From assembly GCA_017163975.1 (NCBI GenBank), contig JAFFSR010000301.1:5695001-5759000 (forward strand): 64,000 bases of DNA, given 5' to 3'. The stretch is from Anastatus disparis. Taxonomy: Eukaryota; Arthropoda; Insecta; Hymenoptera; Eupelmidae. This document shows, in pieces, positions 57,620 to 64,000 of the stretch. The position numbers and the translations under genes are program-made. Below the pieces are notes generated by a model, which saw only the letters and a list, made by a program, of their open reading frames with translations, was not told the origin of the DNA and ran no database searches. Numbering within the stretch: the stretch's first letter is position 1; the number at the start of each line of letters is the position of its first letter.

Positions 57620-58744
57620 CGGACTTGTGAAAAAGTAAACAAAACTCTGCAATTACGATGTCCGAAATTCACTCTTCTACAAGAATTCGATGTCCGATTT
57701 TTTTCAAATGCATAAGAAGGTAGTTTATAAAAGCAGAAATTTACGTTTTAGACCGTTGGAAGATTTGGCCATTAATTTGGCACAGCTTTATCTAGATTTA
57801 AAGATACTGCCCTCTACTAATGTATGCAAAAATTGCCATGAACGCATATCAAAAATGATTTTAAGTGATCTTGAATCTACATCTGAAAATGAAATCACTG
57901 AACTTTTTAGCGGAAAACATGATGATTTTATCCCCAAGACACCCGAACGAATGCAGGAATTAAACGAGAGTATTAATACAATTTTACCTCAATGCGTCTC
58001 GCCGCTAAAAAGAAAAACTGCAATACCTAAAAATTTAACAGAAAATTACGTATCTAAAAAGAAAAAATCTTTAATTTCAGCTTTTTCTGCTACTGTCGGA
58101 AGTAAATTAGAAGATGCGTATGGTATTTCAGTTGAATCAATAGAATCGGACAAAAGTTCGACTGAAAACTATTGGAACAAATTTGTAGAAAATTTTAAAT
58201 CGGCTTTAGAAAAATGTTCTTCTGTTTCGGAGAAAATAAAACTTCTAACTCTACTACCTTCAAAATTAAGCAAAATAAAAATTTGCTCACTATTCCCGAA
58301 TATAAGCGAGTATATGATAAATAAATCAAGAAATCTCGTGAAAAATAAAGGAGTTTATTCGGAGCCAGATTCATATACTGGTCATCCTATTAATGAAAAT
58401 ACAAAAAATATCGCTATGGAATATTTTTTAAATGATGATTTTAATTGTAGTAGACAAAGTCCAAATAAATCTGATGTTGTTACTGTTAAAGTTAATAATA
58501 CAAAAACTAAAAAAGTTAAACGGTTTCTTACTCGAAGCTTAAAAGAAACATATAGTCAATTAAGACAAGAAAATCCAACTTACATTTAGGAAAATCGAAA
58601 TTCTATAGTCTAAGACCAAGTTTCGTCTTAACAAGCCTTGTGAAGGAAACTTGTCTTTGTGTACATTGCGAAAATTTTGAACTGTTTCTTACAAGTTTAA
58701 TTCGTTTTAGAGGCGATAATAATTCTGAATTAGATTTAATTTAA
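57620..58744 (+). pseudogene. Transposon-encoded protein of unassigned family, two frameshifts
   Basis: The upstream frame (from about 57620) reads CEKVNKTLQLRCPKFTLLQE. It shifts near 57700 into a 300-codon frame (57690-58589) with VCKNCHERI, probably completing a Cys zinc site. This is followed by a Lys-rich linker and a helical region (LLPSKLSKIKICSLFPNI, then YMINKSRNLVKNKGVYSEP). A second shift at about 58588 leads to FYSLRPSFVLTSLV and CLCVHCENFEL, ending at TAA 58742. I recall similar LRP...CxCxHxN proteins in many arthropod repeats. A DDE catalytic domain is not visible, so this is the N-terminal part or a truncated copy. Confidence 0.6.
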
Positions 58745-59230
58745 GTTATACATGCACTGACTAAAGTGAAAGACAAGAAAAAAAAGTCAAACGTCGTAAG
58801 GCTACACTTAGAACTAAAAATAATAAGTGCAAAAATAAAAAAAAGTAATTATTTATAATTATATTTTTGACGCATCCCAACAGTGAGAGGCAAGGGGAAC
58901 TCACTTTAAAAAAGCACCCCGGAGGGAACAGAAACCTTCTACGTTCACGTCGTTGTTCCTGGGTAATGCTAAAAGAAGGATAGTGTTTAAATCTACATTG
59001 CTTAATATTTCCGAACGTATATACAAAAATTTTTCACCAATAAAATTTGTGAATTTTTTTTCTCGCTTTAAACAAATAAGTACGGGATCAACCAAGTACC
59101 ATTAGATAGGTAATTTGGTCCTCTATGAGCACAAAAAATTTCAGCAAAAAAAAAAATGGGTTTTTCGAGAAAAATGCATGTGCATAAAAAGTGCATTTTT
59201 TGGTAAAATGCACATATCTTAGTCATTTTT

Positions 59231-59256
59231 ACTACGTTTTTATTAATTCGCTTTGG

Positions 59257-59287
<31 letters not shown>

Positions 59288-60429
59288 TCGGTACAAATTT
59301 TGCAACCGATTGTAAACTAACTTCCCGATGAGCTAGAGACTTGAAATTTTAAATATAGCTCAGAACTGGATGACAATGCAATATTATAAAAAAAATATAT
59401 ATATTTACCGAACAATATATTAATATATTCGATCATATACGGAGATGTTGGCAAAATTAAAGATTTGAAGATTTTATATATAGATACACTTTTAACATTA
59501 GTGTCTAAACATCTTCGAAAATTTTAAAAATCCTTTTTTGATATATTAATATATTAATATATTCAATATTATATTTTTGCACGCATTGTTGGATAATATA
59601 ATTAAAAATATATATTCCCACCGAAAAATATTTTAATATATTTAATTATAAACGGAGATATTGGCAAAATTGAAGATTTGAAGATTTTATATATAGATAT
59701 ACTTTTAACGTTAGTGTCTAACCATTTTCGAAAATTTTTAAAATTCTTTAACTTGTCATATATTGCAATTAGACATAAATTACAGCATTTTCTATTATAC
59801 ATATAGAATTGGAGACTGTATTTTATTCATTTTATGGTCTAACAATGCATAAAACAATAAATCTTGGTTGAATTTCTAATGGCGTCATTATCGTCAAAAT
59901 GGCGGGAAACTCACCATGCGATTACGTGTTCTCTAAAAAAAATAGATGAAACACGTTTTAGTCCCTTGACAACAATATATATGCTATATAATATGTACTG
60001 TTGGACAACACGATAAATAATATTAATAATAATAATAATAATAATACCAAAATGTATAAGATAATATTTAAATAAAAAAAAAATTTTCAATCTACCACGT
60101 TTTTTAATTGAACTAAAAAGTATAAAATAATATTAAAAATAAAAAAAAAACTTTTTAATGTACTACGTTTTTATAATGAACCAAAAAGTATAAAATAATG
60201 TGTAATAAAATGAAAAATGAATAATGATTTGAAATAAAAAAAACGTGGGGCGCATACAATACATAATAATAAACATGGGGCGCATACAATACATAATAAT
60301 AAACATGCGCCCCACGTTTTTTTTATTTCAAATCATTATTCATTTTTCATTTTATTACACATTATTTTATACTTTTTGGTTCATTATAAAAACGTAGTAC
60401 ATTAAAAAGTTTTTTTTTTATTTTTAATA
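59231..60429 (-). repeat. Interspersed inverted-end repeat, copy 2, inserted in the transposon's right TIR
   Basis: Reverse-complement match to 650-1165 and 3670-3882, including the CTGTCTGT tract (59260-59290) and ACTACGTTTTTATTAATTCG. The host TIR sequence is continuous on either side (TCATTTTT and AGTCTTTT), so the insertion point is clear. The outer sequences TACTACGTTTTTAT and its complement act as TIRs. Confidence 0.75.
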
Positions 60430-60432
60430 TTA
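60128..60432. repeat. Perfect palindrome, 128-bp arms and 49-nt loop
   Basis: 60128-60255 and 60305-60432 are exact reverse complements by eye. The loop holds two tandem copies of a unit containing GGGGCGCATACAATACATAA. It forms one end of the interspersed repeat at 59231-60429; a weaker version of the hairpin occurs in copy 1 at 447-562. Confidence 0.85.
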
Positions 60433-60814
60433 TTTAGTCTTTTTTGAAATTTCTTGCACTGAATTAAAGAGGGCTTAAAACATAATAAAACAAAATAAGG
60501 TTTACCAAAATTCATTGAAAATTGGTAAAACGATAGTCCTCTAGAGTTTTTCTCAACATTTTCAGTTTTAACATTTAGTTTTTGTATGCAATTTTCAAAA
60601 GTGCATATCTGATGCAATTTTGATATTTCAGCAAAATGAAAAAATACGTATACCCTTATTTTTAGGGTAGAATAACATACTCTATTAGCGCAGTAATTGG
60701 TGACTTGAGTGTATACTGACTGTTCGATTTGAAATGGAATCAGCCTTTATATCTTTATATTTGATTTTTATGTATTTTTATGATTCTATTATAAATAAAA
60801 TAAGAAATTTACAT

Positions 60815-60834
60815 TGGCGCCCAACATAGCGGCA
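60815..60834 (+). promoter_or_regulatory. Primer-binding site of gypsy element C
   Basis: TGGCGCCCAACATAGCGGCA starts one base after the LTR end. It fixes the element as plus-strand. 60835-61130 is AT-rich leader without a gene. Confidence 0.8.
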
Positions 60835-61130
60835 CGATTGTTATGTGGCAATAAATAAATGTTGTCACAGCACAGTCGTACGAAACAAAAAAAAAACTCT
60901 AAAGTCGATTATATCGAGTAAATTTATGGTGTTACGTAAGAGTATGCCGCGTGTATAAATTACGAAAGGTTTAAAATCTAATATAATTTAATACAATAGA
61001 ATTCTGAAAATAAACTAAAATCTAGAAAAATTATTTAATTAAAATTCTGAAAAATATAATAAAAGAAATTATTGTTCGCAATTGATATAACAGTGAATTT
61101 TAATCGTCAATATTTAAGTAAATAAAATGA

Positions 61131-62327
61131 ATGGACAATAAGAAAGTATTTATTACGCGTTCAGGTAGGAAAGCGAAACTATTGCATTCTACTTATAATA
61201 ATCGAATTTTAAGGATAAATAACATCGGCAACATGAACCAAGGTGACGGGCAAGATAACCAACAAAATGAAGCGATGCGACAACGACAAGAAGTTGCCAA
61301 CGAGCGAGAGCGTCTCAGACAGGTGAATGAGGAGCTAGAAAGACGAAGAATTGAGTTGAATAATCAACAGCGCGCGATACAACAGCAGCAACAAGAAATT
61401 CTACAACAACGCGATCAACAAGCTGCTTTGCAACAACAGGCAGTTTTGGCTCCTCTCGCCCCGGTTGATCTTGGTATTGTGGTAAACAATTTAAGTAATT
61501 TACAAATAGAGATAAAACTTCCGAAATTTAGTAATGAAATTAACAAAAACCCAGTAGAATTCCTAAATGAATACAATAAGTTTTATCTGATGAAAAAGAT
61601 AAGTGACGAGAATAAAAAATTATTAGTCCATCAATGTCTAGAAGGGAAGGCAAAAACATGGTCGGAAATGCGTGGAGAATTCGAGTCATATCAAGCTTTT
61701 ACAGACGCGTTTTTAACGGAGTTTTATTCGGCACCAATTAGAACTGATTTAAAAAAAATTTGGCTAAGTAAAGTATATAGGCCTCATGACGGACATTATC
61801 AAGCTTATTTTTATCGCCAACGAAAAGAAACTGAATATTTTATACCCAAATTATCTGAATATGAAGTTAATTACACGATAGTAACTCAGTTTCCGACGCA
61901 CGTAATGCGGTCACTTGCTTTGGTCAATTTTGAGAACATAAACGCTGTTGCGCAGACTCTAGCTATTTTGGATACGGTAAGCGAACAAATAAACCAAGTA
62001 TTAAAAATCAAACGGCGTACGTCAGACAAATCCGAGGTAGAAATTTCTGAGAAAATCGAACATTTAATAATAATCATTCGAGATCATTTCGCGGTGGGCA
62101 TCGATATAATATAAACAATAGGCATTATAATGGATATACGAGAGACACGCCGCGTACTTATAACACATATACTCAACAAGATAACAGAGTAAACATTCCC
62201 GACACTCGTTATCCACCGCCAGCGTTTCAAGGCCGTGCGCAAAATTCAACACAGAATATTAGACCTCCAAATCAAAACAATATAAGTCAGCTCTCAAACG
62301 CGTCTCATTTAAACTAATACACGACAC
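61131..62327 (+). pseudogene. Gag of gypsy element C, one frameshift
   Basis: From ATG 61131. Residues about 45-105 are a Gln/Arg/Glu-rich coiled coil. Residues about 125-300 are a Ty3/gypsy-type capsid (IKLPKFSNEI, VEFLNEYNKF, TWSEMRGEF, FLTEFYSAPI). A single-base loss near 62070 separates it from the basic, Asn/Arg/Pro-rich nucleocapsid tail (SRSFRGGHRYN onward), which ends at TAA 62325-62327. No CCHC knuckle is seen. It is related to the gag of element A (shared PKF...FL..Y...K pattern). Confidence 0.75.
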
Positions 62328-62453
62328 GTCGCTTACAGGCCCGCGAACGTGTCGCGCCTTATATGATTTCGCAAACGAACTTTCGGGCAATATCGATGGC
62401 ACCGAAAAAGAGTCAGCAAATAATCACCAACAGATGATTCTAAATGCGTACAT

Positions 62454-64000
62454 ATGCGAATAACTGTATACGGGCTTGAAACATGGGCACCTATAAATTC
62501 CGGATCACAAATAACGTGTGTTTCGGAGGAATTTTGTAAACGACTTGAACCGGTTAAACAGCTTAATGAATTACCGGCGAGTAAAGTGTATGTAGCTACA
62601 GCTATCGGGAAAAGAGCAACGAATGTTAAAAGACAAATTTTCATTTATATTGTTTTAGATGACGATAAATTTTCATTTCCGTTATTAGTAATACCTTACT
62701 TGTCAACAGATATAATCTTTGGTCATGATTGGTTAATAAAAAATAACGTAGTGCTGAATTATAAAATCGGATATTTGGAAGTTCTAGACAAACCGATTTC
62801 GGGTGAGTCATTGCTGTTCACGTGATTAATACTAATGATTATAAAAATATTATAAGTGAAAAAATAGATAAAGATGATAAAATAATAAAAAATAACCATA
62901 TTCGTGATAAAAACAAATTATTTACAATAGACAATTATTTTAATTATGTGAGTGACGTAAAACGTGATGAAAACATGATAATAAATGGATATGCAAACGA
63001 ATAAGATAGGGGAAATGCACTTGATCCCTCGCAAAGGCAGGTTTTAGACAATTTAATGAATGATTTCTGAACAATATTTTCAGATAATCCTGGATGCGCT
63101 ACAGGTTACGATCATTACATACGACTAAAAAAGGACAAACCCGTTGTAAGGAAAAGTTACCCGGTTCCGTTGTCTTTGAGAGACGCAACAGATGAAGCGA
63201 TTCGTGAAACGTTAGATCTCGCTATAATAGAACGTAGTATGAGCGCATCTGTTGTGTGTAGTTAGAAAGAAAGACGGTACAGTCAGGGCTTGTTTGGACG
63301 CAAGGTATTTAAACGAAGTTATTGAGGATGATAAAGAAGCACTTCCTCTCATTAGTGAATTGATTCAGAAACACCATGGTGTTAAATATTTTTTAAAACT
63401 AGATCTCACATGCGGCTATTGGCAAATAAATTTGCACAAAAACTCACGCCCTTATATGGCTTTTCTTTACAACTCTAAATTATATTATTTTTGCCGCGTT
63501 CCATTCGGGTTGAAGGATGCAGGCAGCGCGTTCATGCGTGCAATAAGTTTGGTGGTGGTGATGACAATAAAAATATATCTATTTACGTAGATGATTTACT
63601 CGTAGCAAGCAAAACCTTTGACGAGCACATTAGTGATCTAAGATGGTTGTTCGGAAGATTAGCAAAAAACAATTTTACTGTAAAGTTACAGAAATATCAG
63701 TTTTTCGAGCGATCGATAATGTTTTTGGGTTTCGTATTGGAAGCTGACGGAGCTAAGCCAGATCCAGATAGACTATCGGTGATCGAAAATTTTGAAGAAC
63801 CATCCAATAAAAAGCAACTACAGAGCCTCCTCGGCGTATGTAATTATTATTGGCAGTTCAGTCTTTCACACGTTAAGTTTTTGGATCTATTTAGAGACTT
63901 ATTAAAAAAGGACGCTATTTGGCATTGGTCGCCCACTCACTCAATAGCTTCCAAAGAACTAAAACAGAATTTTTTAAAATCAGTTACAATAGGCTATATT
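62454..64000 (+). pseudogene. Protease-RT region of gypsy element C, runs off the window
   Basis: The protease (62454-62825) reads PINSGSQITCVSE where the family has DSG, so the catalytic Asp is Asn; IIFGHDWL is the later conserved region. The frame changes near 62822, then stops at 63002 and near 63070. RT starts about 63110 (IRLKKDKPVVRKSYPVP), shifts near 63246 (CVVRKKDGTVRACLDARYLN, LKLDLTCGYWQINL, VPFGLKDAGSAF), and shifts again near 63565 to the catalytic IYVDDLLVA. It then stays open through FLGFVLEADG and the thumb to the window end. RNase H and integrase lie outside. Confidence 0.8.

Larger units (their letters stand above)
56759..60745 (+). mobile_element. DNA transposon with long TIRs and TTTA duplication, superfamily unassigned
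   Basis: It begins GGCTGATTCCATTTCAAATC and ends with the complement, flanked by TTTA at 56755-56758 and 60746-60749. The TIRs extend about 520 bp: 56759-57285 pairs with 60745 down to about 58990. The right arm is interrupted by the repeat at 59231-60429. Between the arms are a TA microsatellite (57374-57424) and one broken gene. A 4-bp duplication is seen in Sola and a few other superfamilies, but I cannot confirm membership. Confidence 0.8.
56443..60813 (+). repeat. 5' LTR of gypsy element C, split by a DNA transposon
   Basis: The proposed start is TGTAACCATG (56443) and the end is GAAATTTACA (60813), giving inverted TGTAA/TTACA ends. Removing the inserted transposon leaves ~380 bp. The 3' edge is firm because a PBS follows; the 5' edge is inferred from the TGTAA motif. 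The other LTR is outside the window. Confidence 0.55.

Overview
The window is eukaryotic, AT-rich, repeat-dense DNA, most likely from an arthropod and probably an insect. The evidence is an R1-type LINE remnant, several Ty3/gypsy elements, a Helitron, a pogo/Tigger-like transposon and numerous TA- or TTAA-flanked inverted-repeat elements. I see no host gene with confidence. The only candidate is a decayed C2H2 zinc-finger array at about 18.39-20.33 kb, broken by a small DNA element and a solo LTR. No tRNA, rRNA or CRISPR array was seen.

Layout. 0-4.1 kb: two pieces of an R1-like LINE separated by a repeat that itself carries a pogo-like element with a dead transposase. 4.7-9.4 kb: a non-LTR retrotransposon with both ORFs open, the best-preserved genes in the window. 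9.4-12.8 kb: non-coding AT-rich DNA, then a 1.1-kb foldback element. 12.8-18.2 kb: a minus-strand gypsy-like LTR element (4-bp duplication GTAT) with a gag ORF and almost no pol. 18.4-20.3 kb: the zinc-finger pseudogene. 20.3-26.5 kb: non-coding DNA with a C-rich patch, a TIR element and a nested palindromic element. 26.5-27.9 kb: a solo LTR (duplication TATT).

27.9-50.9 kb is one inflated gypsy element. LTRs at 27926-33495 and 49888-50888 are flanked by TTAT on both outer sides, with a primer-binding site, a polypurine tract, decayed gag and pol, and an extra third ORF in the env position. Its 5' LTR was invaded by a 315-bp satellite with a six-monomer higher-order repeat and by a TTAA element. 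Its interior holds a Helitron pseudogene, two minisatellites, a solo LTR and further small elements.

51.6-56.2 kb: a second, frameshifted LINE of the same family as the first (10-bp duplication). 56.4-64 kb: the 5' LTR, gag and start of pol of another gypsy element running off the window. Its LTR is split by a DNA transposon with long TIRs and a TTTA duplication, whose right arm is split again by a repeat containing a perfect 128-bp-arm palindrome.

The points most worth following are: the gypsy third ORF, with an ATGA junction, a splice-acceptor-like tract and a perfect donor-like site in the leader; two AT-hooks on that element's integrase tail; a covarying 3'-UTR hairpin shared by the two LINEs; the higher-order satellite confined to one LTR; two TTAA MITE families sharing terminal sequence; and the unassigned TTTA-flanked transposon.
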